Part shown: piece by piece, positions 26,945 to 35,040 of the stretch
Layout: each line of letters starts with the position of its first letter
Position numbering within the stretch: the stretch's first letter is position 1
DNA from: an uncultured Fluviicola sp.
GTDB taxonomy: Bacteria > Bacteroidota > Bacteroidia > Flavobacteriales > Crocinitomicaceae
Direction: 5' to 3'
Assembly: GCF_946478805.1 (NCBI RefSeq)
Contig: NZ_CAMLDC010000017.1
Location: 1-64,000, forward strand
DNA: 64,000 bases
Program-made: the position numbers and the translations under genes
The notes under the pieces: model-generated
What the model saw: the letters and a program-made list of their open reading frames with translations, nothing else
What the model was told of the DNA's origin: nothing
The model's database searches: none

Positions 26945-28255
26945 TTACCGCGCGAAGCCAATTTTTTGTTTCTTACCCTTGATTTTTTGATCTCGCAATT
27001 CAGGGACAACATCTTCCGCCACATCACTGCTGATTGCTGCAAAAGAACTGTAATCCATCACGGTAATCAATCCGATCTCATCTTGTTTTAATCCGCCCAT
27101 TTTGTGAAGGAAGCCAACGATATCGATCTTGTTCACCTTATCTTTCTTCCCGGCACTGATGTAAATGGTTTTCCATTTCGGTGGCTCGGGAAGTGGTTCG
27201 TTGGGGATCACATCGTAATTATAGTGTTCAGGGATAAATTCAGGAACACTTTTGTTGGAATCCAGGAACATGAAAACAACTCCATCCGCATCTTGTCGAC
27301 CGGTTCTGCCACTTCTATGAATGAATTCCGCTTCCTTCAATGGCAATTGATAATGGATCACGTGTTCTACAGCAGGAATATCCAAGCCCCTGGCAGCCAG
27401 ATCGGTCGACACTAAGAAGTCGGAACTTCCATTTCTGAAACGGATCAATGCACGCTCACGATCATCCTGTTCCATTCCTCCATGATACGCCACAGCAAGA
27501 ACACCATTTTCCTTTAAGAAATCGGTAATCTCGACAACAGGTTCCCTGTGATTACAAAAAATAATTGTTTTGCCTTCAGGAAGATTGCACAGTAATTCAA
27601 GCAATAACCCCAATTTATCATCAGTCATTTGCACCCCGAAATAATTGATCCGGTGACTTTTTTCAACCAGGAAATCAATTGTTACAGGTTTACGGATTTG
27701 TGTAAATGCAGGAATCGATTCCAGTTTGGTTGCTGAAACCAGGTATTTGTTCTGAAGAGAACTCAATTCCTGAATAATTTCTGTCATATCCGACTCGAAT
27801 CCCATTTGCAAGGATTTGTCAAACTCATCCAGAACCATTGTATGGACTTCCGACAGATCGATATTCTTTCTACGCACGTGATCAGCCAAACGACCCGGAG
27901 TACCGATCAATACTGCAGGGGGAACTGACAAATTGTTTTCTTCCACGCGCATAGAATGACCTCCATAACAAGTATTCACTTTAAATCCGGTGCCCAACTT
28001 CTTGAATACCTCTTCAATTTGAATGGAAAGCTCACGGGTAGGTGAGATGATCAATAATTGAACGGAAGATTGATCCTTGTTCAATTTCCCTAAAGCGGTC
28101 AGGAGGAAAGCAACCGTTTTACCCGAACCCGTTGGTGCATGTAAAATGATTTCATTATTCGTCCCGGAAGATTGAAGCATTTCCTGCTGCATCTCATTCA
28201 AAGCCGTGATGCCTAGTTTTTCAAGAGAGAAATTGGATTGGGGGAGTTTACTCAT
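26945..28255 (-). CDS. DEAD-box RNA helicase, DbpA-like
   Basis: This 436-residue protein has the helicase core: motif I APTGSGKT, motif Ia PTRELS, motif II DEFD (Phe in place of Ala), motif III SAT, and motif VI HRSGRTGR. The C-terminal 75 residues resemble the RNA-binding domain of DbpA, which targets 23S rRNA helix 92. A role in large-subunit assembly is likely. The start at 28255 (MSKLPQ) is preferred to ATG 28270, because a -7 promoter box (28260-28267) overlaps the extra codons. It then has almost no 5' leader. Confidence 0.88.
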   Translation of the reverse strand: MSKLPQSNFSLEKLGITALNEMQQEMLQSSGTNNEIILHAPTGSGKTVAFLLTALGKLNKDQSSVQLLIISPTRELSIQIEEVFKKLGTGFKVNTCYGGHSMRVEENNLSVPPAVLIGTPGRLADHVRRKNIDLSEVHTMVLDEFDKSLQMGFESDMTEIIQELSSLQNKYLVSATKLESIPAFTQIRKPVTIDFLVEKSHRINYFGVQMTDDKLGLLLELLCNLPEGKTIIFCNHREPVVEITDFLKENGVLAVAYHGGMEQDDRERALIRFRNGSSDFLVSTDLAARGLDIPAVEHVIHYQLPLKEAEFIHRSGRTGRQDADGVVFMFLDSNKSVPEFIPEHYNYDVIPNEPLPEPPKWKTIYISAGKKDKVNKIDIVGFLHKMGGLKQDEIGLITVMDYSSFAAISSDVAEDVVPELRDQKIKGKKQKIGFAR

Positions 28256-28259
28256 TCGA

Positions 28260-28267
28260 CAAAGGTA
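28260..28267 (-). promoter_or_regulatory. -7 promoter box of the helicase gene
   Basis: TACCTTTG on the minus strand is followed by exactly four bases (TCGA) and the helicase ATG at 28255. Transcription would begin at the start codon or within a base or two of it. No convincing -33 TTG box is seen at the usual distance. Confidence 0.55.
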
Positions 28268-28332
28268 CAAGTTTCTAAATGACCTTGATGTAATTCCGCA
28301 ATATTACGTCCAACTAAATTTGAAAGTGATTA

Positions 28333-28353
28333 AGCAAATTAGCAAAATTACTA
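28333..28353. repeat. copy of a short dispersed AT-rich repeat
   Basis: The first 17 bases (AGCAAATTAGCAAAATT, 28333-28349) are identical to 52438-52454 and similar to the palindromic element within hisH. This copy lies between the helicase promoter and the end of proC. Confidence 0.5.
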
Positions 28354-28386
28354 CCGACATCTCAAACCTCTTTCATAAAGCCAATT

Positions 28387-29175
28387 CTAACGCTCAATCT
28401 TCTGATAACTCGTTACAATTCCTTTGATCAATGCCGAACTGAATCCGCTGTGTTCCATTTCATTCAAGCCAACTATCGTACATCCTTTCGGAGTGGTCAC
28501 TTTGTCTATTTCTTCTTCCGGATGCAATCCATTCTGGATTAATAATTGGGCCGCACCTTTTACGGTCTGACTCACAATCTTATTCGCTGTTTTCGCGTCA
28601 AAACCTACTTCAATTCCTCCCTGGATCATTGCGCGAATAAACCGAAGCACGTATGCAATTCCGCAAGCCCCTAAAATTGTCGCAGATTCCATCAACTGCT
28701 CATCAATCCAGACAGTCTCTCCAATCGCGTTGAATAACTCGCTCACTTGCTGCTTGCGATTCAAGGGATCCTCCAATCCACTAAGTGCGGTCATACTTTC
28801 CTGGACGTCCGCAGCTGTATTCGGCATTCCGCGGTATAGTGAAATTTCATCCAGTTCCAAAACTGTTTTGATTTCATCGAGGGTAATGCCCGTCGCAACG
28901 CTGATAATAGTATGCCTTCCTGGCTCAATGAATGATTTGTGCTCTTCCAGGAATGAAAGGATGGTATACGGCTTCAATGCAATGATCAAATAATCACATT
29001 GAGCGATCACTTCCCGGTTATCCGATGTAAAATGCGTTTTTTCGTCTTCCAAATGAATTAGTCCGGAAAAGTTTCTCCTGGTACCATAAAGCCGGGCATT
29101 GGGGTATTGTTTGCGAAACCCTTTCAATAATGACAATCCCAAGTTTCCACATCCGATAATCCCAATCTTTTCCAT
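28387..29175 (-). CDS. proC: pyrroline-5-carboxylate reductase
   Basis: This 262-residue enzyme reduces pyrroline-5-carboxylate to proline with NAD(P)H. It begins KIGIIGCGNLGLSLL (Rossmann dinucleotide motif). The family signature near the C terminus is visible: GGIEVGFDAKTAN, VTTPKGCTIVGLNEME. The frame runs 15 codons further upstream to 29220, but a -7 box (29192-29199) lies within that stretch, so ATG 29175 is the start. It is a single-gene transcript by position. Confidence 0.92.
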   Translation of the reverse strand: MEKIGIIGCGNLGLSLLKGFRKQYPNARLYGTRRNFSGLIHLEDEKTHFTSDNREVIAQCDYLIIALKPYTILSFLEEHKSFIEPGRHTIISVATGITLDEIKTVLELDEISLYRGMPNTAADVQESMTALSGLEDPLNRKQQVSELFNAIGETVWIDEQLMESATILGACGIAYVLRFIRAMIQGGIEVGFDAKTANKIVSQTVKGAAQLLIQNGLHPEEEIDKVTTPKGCTIVGLNEMEHSGFSSALIKGIVTSYQKIER

Positions 29176-29191
29176 TTTAACAATTTTGATA

Positions 29192-29199
29192 CAAAAGTA
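29192..29199 (-). promoter_or_regulatory. -7 promoter box of proC
   Basis: TACTTTTG on the minus strand matches TAnnTTTG and ends 16 bases before the proC ATG. It excludes the longer upstream start. Confidence 0.6.
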
Positions 29200-29299
29200 C
29201 AGTAATTTAACAAAAACCACTTCAGCTGTGCTTACTCGCTTTTGAAATTCATTTCATTATCTGTTAAATTACCTGTTGCAGGTACGTAATAGTAGCTAA

Positions 29300-29590
29300 T
29301 TGTAAGCAGATTTTGTATCTTTATGAAGTCATTCGTCCGTCTAAGACGGAGTGTAAATGGCAGCCGGATTAATTTCAGGCAAAACCCATGCAGTGGAGAT
29401 TGTTGACGTCTAACATTTTTTTTGCGAACGGGGAGTCTTGATTTTTCAATGGCGGGCTGCAACCTTTGGGTTTCATCATTTGATGAACGGCAGATTACAA
29501 AGAAAAACAGCGAACCAAATCGTGCTTTCTGAGGCGTTCAGAATTTTCCCGTTACGGCGGGACGCTGTGTGGGTTTCTTTTTTTCGAAAA
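29300..29590 (+). ncRNA. gene-free structured stretch, candidate noncoding RNA
   Basis: The gap 29176-29611 holds no convincing protein gene. On the plus strand it contains a 15-base palindrome (29336-29350, arms TCCGTCT/AGACGGA), GCAGCC (29360-29365) complementary to GGCTGC (29455-29460), a hairpin TTCATCA/TGATGAA (29472-29487), and a terminal hairpin (CCCG 29548-29551 with CGGG 29558-29561, extended by GCGT/ACGC) followed by a T-rich run to 29584. The end looks like an intrinsic terminator with no gene ahead of it. It does not match my memory of tmRNA, RNase P or SRP RNA. The boundaries are rough and the RNA call is an inference. Confidence 0.4.
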
Positions 29591-29611
29591 TTTTGTGTTG
29601 AGCTTTTAAAC

Positions 29612-30073
29612 TTAACGTTTACCGTAAGTTCTGTAGACAGTTGTTCTCTTGTTTGAACGTTCCGTAATCAATTCTTTTCCGTCACAACGTACGATTTTGA
29701 ATTCCTCACTGAAAGAAGTATCCTTATCGTCATGAATCATTGTTAGAAGGGAATCTTCCAATTTCCATTGTCCGGACGTTCTTTTCTCAATCAACGGAAG
29801 TCCTTTTTTACGCCATTTGGGATCAACCAGCGTATCGTAAATGATGAAAAAACCGTTCTTTTTGAAATTCAAGACGACATCGGATGGTTGATGCTGGTGA
29901 TCTGTTTTTCGGGAATCCGAATCTTCCGACCTGATTAAAACCCATCTGCCTGTAACAGAAATCTCTTTTACTGCAGGAATATTTTCAGTCTCTTTTACAT
30001 CCGTTGAACACGATGCTAAAAGTAGTAATAGTAGTACGAATACCGATAAAAGATTATTTGTCGAATGCTTCAT
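29612..30073 (-). CDS. lipoprotein, lipocalin-like, unknown function
   Basis: This 153-residue protein has a lipoprotein signal with lipobox LLASCS. The mature part has the pattern VTGRWVLIRSEDS ... SGQWKLEDSLLTM, typical of small lipocalin-like domains of Bacteroidota that begin with a 'G-x-W' strand. The ligand is unknown. It lies 50 bases downstream of the exonuclease/phosphatase-family gene and may be the last gene of the mutL operon. Confidence 0.7.
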   Translation of the reverse strand: MKHSTNNLLSVFVLLLLLLASCSTDVKETENIPAVKEISVTGRWVLIRSEDSDSRKTDHQHQPSDVVLNFKKNGFFIIYDTLVDPKWRKKGLPLIEKRTSGQWKLEDSLLTMIHDDKDTSFSEEFKIVRCDGKELITERSNKRTTVYRTYGKR

Positions 30074-30123
30074 GGATTAAATATAAACGAATAATTCAAA
30101 CAATCCGAATTAAACAAAATACT

Positions 30124-31251
30124 TTAAAGCGATTTTTTATAAATCTTGCAATGAACAGCCCGGTGGTCGGAAAAAGCAGCAGTTTGAATACCAAAGTCGT
30201 ATGCAGCCAAATCTCCCGAGTGAAAAATATAGTCAATTCTCCCCGCAGGAACCCGTCCCACGTATGTAACACCTATCCCCGTGGTCGTTTCCCGATAGGA
30301 ATCAACCAGGTCTGTGTTGAATTGATTGTAGACATACGACATCGGAGTGTCATTGAAGTCCCCGCAAACAACAACAGGATAGGGCGAAGTTTTCATATGC
30401 TCCATAACAGTCTCAGCTTGTTTAGCTCTTGCAGGATAAGCAATACGGAGTTTATCGATCAATAATCGTACAGTTGATTTCTTTCCGCCCGCTTGTTTGT
30501 TCTTTTCTCCAAATAACTCATAATCTTCCTGTTGTAATTTGATGGATTGCAAATGGATATCATAAAAACGGATGGTATCCGCTCCTTTCACTACATCAGC
30601 ATAAATACAGTAATTATCCGTTGTCTTGAAATTCTCAAACATTACATCTCCCTTGGCAATGATCGGATATTTTGACAACATGCAAATTCCAAAGTTCTGT
30701 CGGTCGCGAATTCGATGGGAATACCGTTCGTGATAATATTTGTAATTCATCAGTTCAATCAGCGTATCCCGTGTGGAAAAAGCAGAAGGTTTATCCTGGT
30801 GAAAGAATTCCTGGAAACAGACCACATCCGGGTTTATCCGTTGGATATAGCTTACAATACTATCACGCGATTTATCCCGGTCCGCTATGGAAGAATTGTA
30901 CACATCAAATAACCGGACGTTATAGCTCATCACACTCCAGGAAGCGTCTTCCGTTTCGGGTTTATCATCCGAAAAATCGATTGAAAGTGTTCTGAAATGG
31001 AGGTTTCCTCCAAAAAGGATAGCTACCAGGATATAGAAAAACCATCTTGATCGCGCAACCGCCCAATAAATCAATAAGATAAGCGCAAAACAAATGAAAA
31101 TTGGGTACATCAATCCGAAGAATGGCAAAATCCGTATTGTTCGCGGATGTACATATGGAGCCATGTAGGCTAATAGAAGGCAGCAGATTATTGTGATAGA
31201 GATAATCTTTATCACAGTGGAAAATCGCGCTATCTTTTTAAACCAATTCAA
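30124..31251 (-). CDS. membrane-anchored endonuclease/exonuclease/phosphatase family protein
   Basis: This 375-residue protein has about three N-terminal membrane segments (residues 12-95) and a soluble EEP domain. The catalytic motifs are visible in order: SYNVRLFD, CFQEFF, YDIHLQS, VCGDFNDTP, GRIDYIFHS and FSDHRAV. This fold hydrolyses phosphodiesters or phosphomonoesters with a divalent metal. The membrane anchor suggests an extracytoplasmic or lipid-linked substrate and not DNA repair. It follows the rhomboid gene after one base, so it is in the mutL operon. Confidence 0.85.
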   Translation of the reverse strand: MNWFKKIARFSTVIKIISITIICCLLLAYMAPYVHPRTIRILPFFGLMYPIFICFALILLIYWAVARSRWFFYILVAILFGGNLHFRTLSIDFSDDKPETEDASWSVMSYNVRLFDVYNSSIADRDKSRDSIVSYIQRINPDVVCFQEFFHQDKPSAFSTRDTLIELMNYKYYHERYSHRIRDRQNFGICMLSKYPIIAKGDVMFENFKTTDNYCIYADVVKGADTIRFYDIHLQSIKLQQEDYELFGEKNKQAGGKKSTVRLLIDKLRIAYPARAKQAETVMEHMKTSPYPVVVCGDFNDTPMSYVYNQFNTDLVDSYRETTTGIGVTYVGRVPAGRIDYIFHSGDLAAYDFGIQTAAFSDHRAVHCKIYKKSL

Positions 31252-31252
31252 C

Positions 31253-32146
31253 TTATTTATTACTCTGTGAAAATAGGAAGTCTTTTTCTGCTTTCGTCAG
31301 GGATTCGTAACCGGATTTTGAAATTTTATCCAAAATTTTGTCAATTTTGGCTTGCTTTGCTTTAGAATCCATGTTATATTCTTCATCTGTTTTTACCACA
31401 CGTCCACCTTTCTGAGCTTTCAATTTCGGGCCTTTTCGTTTTCTGCCACTGAAAAAACCTAAAATTCGCTGCTGTACAGATTCTGTCCAATTGATAATAT
31501 TGGATGATGAATGCATATTCTGAACAGAAAGAAAACCGATTAAAGCACCACCCAAATGAGCGAAGTGAGCTGTTCCATCACTATGTAATGTCTGTGCGAT
31601 ATCACTGACCACATAGATCAATGCAAGAACATAAATTTTCAATGGAAATATTCCAAACAAATTGATTGTTATGTTGGGCTTATATACCGAAATCGCAATA
31701 AACAACGCCATGATGGATCCGGAAGCTCCCAGTACGATAGTGCCTTTTCCAAGAAATTGATTTGCAATAAGCTCGCAAATTCCGCCGACAATTCCCCCGA
31801 CAATGTACACATGCAACATTCTTCTATCCGAAAAGAAACGTCGAAACAAACTTCCTGAAAAATAGAGGAAGAGCATGTTGAACAGGAAGTGGAAAAAATC
31901 AAAATGTGTAAAAATGCTTGTCACTAAACCGAATGGAGCTTTAATAAAGTCGCCTAGGTTGGTTTGAAGTGTAAACAATTTGATCCGTACCCAATTAATC
32001 CATGTACTCTGGGAAACATTCCATGCCATTCCCAGGAACAACATGGCAAGAAAAACCAGTGAATTGACAAAGATCAATTTGATGTGCATTCCGCCGAAAC
32101 GGAATTGGAACTTCAGTTCCTCCGATAATGTTCTGTCGTTCTGCAT
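31253..32146 (-). CDS. rhomboid family intramembrane serine protease (second copy)
   Basis: This 297-residue protein has about six membrane segments. The catalytic Ser is in VLGASGSIMAL, and the His is in HFAHLGGALIGF. The early HFDFFHFLFNMLFLY matches the conserved H-x-x-x-N region. A soluble, Lys-rich C-terminal tail of about 80 residues follows the last span. It is adjacent to a second rhomboid gene upstream, with one base between them. Substrates are unknown. Confidence 0.88.
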   Translation of the reverse strand: MQNDRTLSEELKFQFRFGGMHIKLIFVNSLVFLAMLFLGMAWNVSQSTWINWVRIKLFTLQTNLGDFIKAPFGLVTSIFTHFDFFHFLFNMLFLYFSGSLFRRFFSDRRMLHVYIVGGIVGGICELIANQFLGKGTIVLGASGSIMALFIAISVYKPNITINLFGIFPLKIYVLALIYVVSDIAQTLHSDGTAHFAHLGGALIGFLSVQNMHSSSNIINWTESVQQRILGFFSGRKRKGPKLKAQKGGRVVKTDEEYNMDSKAKQAKIDKILDKISKSGYESLTKAEKDFLFSQSNK

Positions 32147-32147
32147 C

Positions 32148-32921
32148 CTAATAAAAATTTTTACCTGTTCTACGCCAAATTAAAACGAGGATCGCTCCTA
32201 CAATTGCCCCGCCCACATGTGCCAAATGAGCTACATTATCACCCACATTGTTTTGAAAACTATTGTATAATTCAAACACGAAATATCCTCCAATCAACCA
32301 CTTTGCTTTGATCGGAATGGGAGGGAAAATTAGCATTAACTCCGTATTTGGGAATAAAATTGCAAATGCAGCCATTACTCCGAAAATAGCACCGGAAGCA
32401 CCAACCATCGGTATTTTTGACTTCCAGTAATATTCTTGCAATGCCCCAATTTGAAAGTCATTCAGATGATATTTATTAATTATCTCATTGTATTGCAAGT
32501 TTGTAACGTCTCCGAACTCCTTGAACAATCCATTTATATCCGCAATAGCGTACGAATTTCCAATGTTTTGTTTTAATTGGATAATATCAAAGAATCCTAC
32601 TCCGCTGTAAAGAGCAAAAGCCCCCAAAGCAGATGCAACATAAAAAACAAAGAATCGTTTCGGCCCCCATAAACGCTCTAAAAAACTCCCGAAGATTACT
32701 AAAACATACATATTCATGAGGATATGGAAGAATCCTCCATGCATAAAAAAATGAGAAACCACTTGATACGGTTGAAATAATGGAGTCCCAAAGTAATGGG
32801 CTCCAAGCAAACTTCCCAGATCGATACCTTGTCCTTGATAATTAAAGAACATGGTTAACAGGAACATCGCTATATTCAGCAATAATAAATTCTTGGTTAC
32901 GGGCTGTATATTTCCAAACAT
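32148..32921 (-). CDS. rhomboid family intramembrane serine protease (first copy)
   Basis: This 257-residue protein has the rhomboid core: HFFMHGGFFHILMNMYVL, catalytic Ser in VGASGAIFG, and catalytic His in HLAHVGGAIVG. A loop of about 50 residues is inserted between spans (around 115-160). It lies directly after mutL with a one-base gap, and a second rhomboid follows. The two differ enough in loops and tails to suggest different substrates. Confidence 0.9.
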   Translation of the reverse strand: MFGNIQPVTKNLLLLNIAMFLLTMFFNYQGQGIDLGSLLGAHYFGTPLFQPYQVVSHFFMHGGFFHILMNMYVLVIFGSFLERLWGPKRFFVFYVASALGAFALYSGVGFFDIIQLKQNIGNSYAIADINGLFKEFGDVTNLQYNEIINKYHLNDFQIGALQEYYWKSKIPMVGASGAIFGVMAAFAILFPNTELMLIFPPIPIKAKWLIGGYFVFELYNSFQNNVGDNVAHLAHVGGAIVGAILVLIWRRTGKNFY

Positions 32922-32922
32922 C

Positions 32923-34815
32923 TTAAAACAGTTGAATTAATTGTTCATTCGTAATTTGTGCAATAATGCGTTTCCCAGAAGGAGAGAAGGTGTGTTCATC
33001 CGCTTCGAACAATCGGGTAACAAAATCAATGATTGCTTCCTGGTTATTCTGAAGCTTGAATGACATGCTGCCACCAAATGCAATCTGAGCCAAAACAGTG
33101 TGCGCAATTTCACCTTTGTCCAAGGTTCCCATTTGCAATTGCTCGATAATTTTATCCACACAGGACAAAACAGTCGATTCATCCAGGATTTGCGGAATTC
33201 CGTCAATGTGTAATTCCTGTTCTACCCAAGACCAATTGAACCCGATCCGGGAAAGTGTTTTCTCGTGTTCGTTCCAGGCCAGTTGTTCTTGTTTCGACAT
33301 TTGTTTTTCCATCGGGAAAATCAATTGTTGAGATGCCAGCGGATTCACAAAGAAACCTCGCATCAAGTCGTCATATAAAAGTCGTTCGTAGGCTCTTCTG
33401 TATTGAATAACGAGTAATCCTTCAGGAACTGAACCAATGACAAAAGAACCTTTCAGGATAAATGGCCCAACTGACTTCAATTCCTCGACATCCAATTCTA
33501 TCCGGGCGTGTTTTTCTTCCTCCCGATAGTTGTCAGGGATTTCATTCACTCCTTCAGAGTTCCATAATTCATCCAGGCTGCCGGATTGGAACTGAGAACC
33601 GAAACCTGCTTTATTCAACGCACTTGAAAACGATTTGTCTTTTGTACCTGAAGCACCATTGGAAACGGAATTATTGGCAGAAAATTGCCCTTCACGTGTA
33701 TTTTGGACATGAAAAGGGTTGTATGTCTTATCCACCCGAATTTCAGGTGCAACCGGAGTTTGATTAATCATTGACATGGGTAAATCAAACTCGCTTTCAC
33801 GCTCAAAATCCAAAGTCGGGGTAATATTGAATTTCCCCAGGCCTAATCGGACAGCGCTCCTGATAATGCTGTAAATCGCCTTATCTTCTTCGAATTTGAT
33901 TTCAGTCTTGGTAGGATGCACATTCACGTCAATCTGCTTCGGATCCACTTCCAGGAATAAAAAATAACTTGGAAACAATTTGGAAGGAAGCAAATGCTCA
34001 AAAGCTGCAGAAATCGCATGATTGAAATAAGTATCCTTGAAGAAGCGGTTGTTCACAAATAAGAATTGTTCTCCACGTGATTTTTTCGCCACTTCAGGCT
34101 TTCCTACAAACCCGTCCAATTCCACAATATCCGTCTGTTCCGTTACCGGAACCAAATGGTCGTTGAATTTCTTCCCGAAAACATCTACGATCCGTTTTCT
34201 GAGGTGTCCTGGTGCCAGGTTGTATATTTCCTGGTCGTTGTGAACCAAGCGGAAGGCAATTTCATGATGAGGGAGAACTACACGTTCAAATTCATCAATG
34301 ATATGTTTGAACTCTACATTGTCGGATTTCAGGAAATTGCGACGTGCCGGAACGTTAAAGAACAGGTTCTTGATTTCGAAATTACATCCGACAGCGCATT
34401 GAACAGGTTCCTGGTTGATCACTTCCGTTCCTTCAATCAGGATTTTCGTACCCAACTCATCCGAACTGCGACGTGTTTGAAGTGTCACATGTGCAATTGC
34501 TGCGATGGAAGCCAAAGCTTCCCCTCTGAATCCTTTTGTCTTTAAGGCAAACAAATCCGCCGCACTTGCAATTTTACTGGTCGCATGCCGTTCGAAACAC
34601 ATCCGTGCATCCAGGGGCGACATCCCTTTTCCATTGTCGATAATCTGAATCAAAGTGCGACCTGCATCCTTGATATGCAATTCAATCTTCGTTGCACCCG
34701 CGTCAATGCTATTCTCCACGAGCTCCTTAACCACTGAAGCCGGTCGTTGAACAACTTCACCAGCCGCAATCTGGTTGGCCACGTGATCGGGAAGTAAACG
34801 AATAATATCTGACAT
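32923..34815 (-). CDS. mutL: DNA mismatch repair protein MutL
   Basis: This 630-residue protein has the GHKL ATPase motifs: ELVENSIDAGA, IDNGKGM, ATSKI and GFRGEAL, then the transducer region with VNVHPTKTEIKF. After a variable linker (about 330-430) comes a C-terminal dimerisation domain. It coordinates MutS with downstream repair. The start at 34815 (MSDIIRLL) is chosen because the frame upstream begins with a TTG overlapping a -7 promoter box. It heads a probable operon with two rhomboids and an EEP-family gene. Confidence 0.96.
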   Translation of the reverse strand: MSDIIRLLPDHVANQIAAGEVVQRPASVVKELVENSIDAGATKIELHIKDAGRTLIQIIDNGKGMSPLDARMCFERHATSKIASAADLFALKTKGFRGEALASIAAIAHVTLQTRRSSDELGTKILIEGTEVINQEPVQCAVGCNFEIKNLFFNVPARRNFLKSDNVEFKHIIDEFERVVLPHHEIAFRLVHNDQEIYNLAPGHLRKRIVDVFGKKFNDHLVPVTEQTDIVELDGFVGKPEVAKKSRGEQFLFVNNRFFKDTYFNHAISAAFEHLLPSKLFPSYFLFLEVDPKQIDVNVHPTKTEIKFEEDKAIYSIIRSAVRLGLGKFNITPTLDFERESEFDLPMSMINQTPVAPEIRVDKTYNPFHVQNTREGQFSANNSVSNGASGTKDKSFSSALNKAGFGSQFQSGSLDELWNSEGVNEIPDNYREEEKHARIELDVEELKSVGPFILKGSFVIGSVPEGLLVIQYRRAYERLLYDDLMRGFFVNPLASQQLIFPMEKQMSKQEQLAWNEHEKTLSRIGFNWSWVEQELHIDGIPQILDESTVLSCVDKIIEQLQMGTLDKGEIAHTVLAQIAFGGSMSFKLQNNQEAIIDFVTRLFEADEHTFSPSGKRIIAQITNEQLIQLF

Positions 34816-34842
34816 GAAAGGATCCAATTTATGCAACACCAA

Positions 34843-34850
34843 CAAAATTA
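34843..34850 (-). promoter_or_regulatory. -7 promoter box of the mutL operon
   Basis: TAATTTTG on the minus strand matches TAnnTTTG, 27 bases before the mutL ATG at 34815. No good -33 TTG box is apparent. Confidence 0.5.
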
Positions 34851-34909
34851 AGATAATCTCTTAGTTTTATTCCTGTCTTTTTAACAATTCTCGTTCCAAT
34901 ATTTTCCGG

Positions 34910-34960
34910 CTGACAGGCTGTCAGTTTAATTCCAAATTACGAATGCCGAATTCCAAATTA
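34910..34960. repeat. palindrome and 12-base direct repeat in the mutL/GH3 gap
   Basis: CTGACAG/CTGTCAG form a 15-base palindrome (34910-34924). Directly beyond, AATTCCAAATTA occurs twice (34928-34939 and 34949-34960), a 21-base period. They lie in the 225-base divergent gap between mutL and the GH3 gene. I see nothing else in that gap beyond the two promoter boxes. Confidence 0.5.
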
Positions 34961-35028
34961 TTAAGACACATTTGCATTTCGATTGTGAAAACTAATTTCC
35001 GGTCATTCGTATGTCCGATCAATTAACG

Positions 35029-35036
35029 TAATTTTG
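35029..35036 (+). promoter_or_regulatory. -7 promoter box of the GH3 gene
   Basis: TAATTTTG is followed by TTTT and then the ATG at 35041, a four-base spacing that implies a leaderless transcript. No ribosome binding site could fit in between. Confidence 0.55.
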
Positions 35037-35040
35037 TTTT

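Noticed and set aside
29232..29462. 76-residue minus-strand ORF in the proC gap
   Set aside because: Basic, no domain, no promoter or ribosome binding site, and it overlaps paired segments that read better as RNA structure.
29300..29590. tmRNA, RNase P RNA or SRP RNA
   Set aside because: The conserved motifs I know for these (for example GAGGAAAGTCC of RNase P and the GGAAG loop region of SRP RNA) are not present.
29438..29656. 72-residue plus-strand ORF in the same gap
   Set aside because: It runs into the converging lipoprotein gene and across the terminator-like hairpin; no family likeness.
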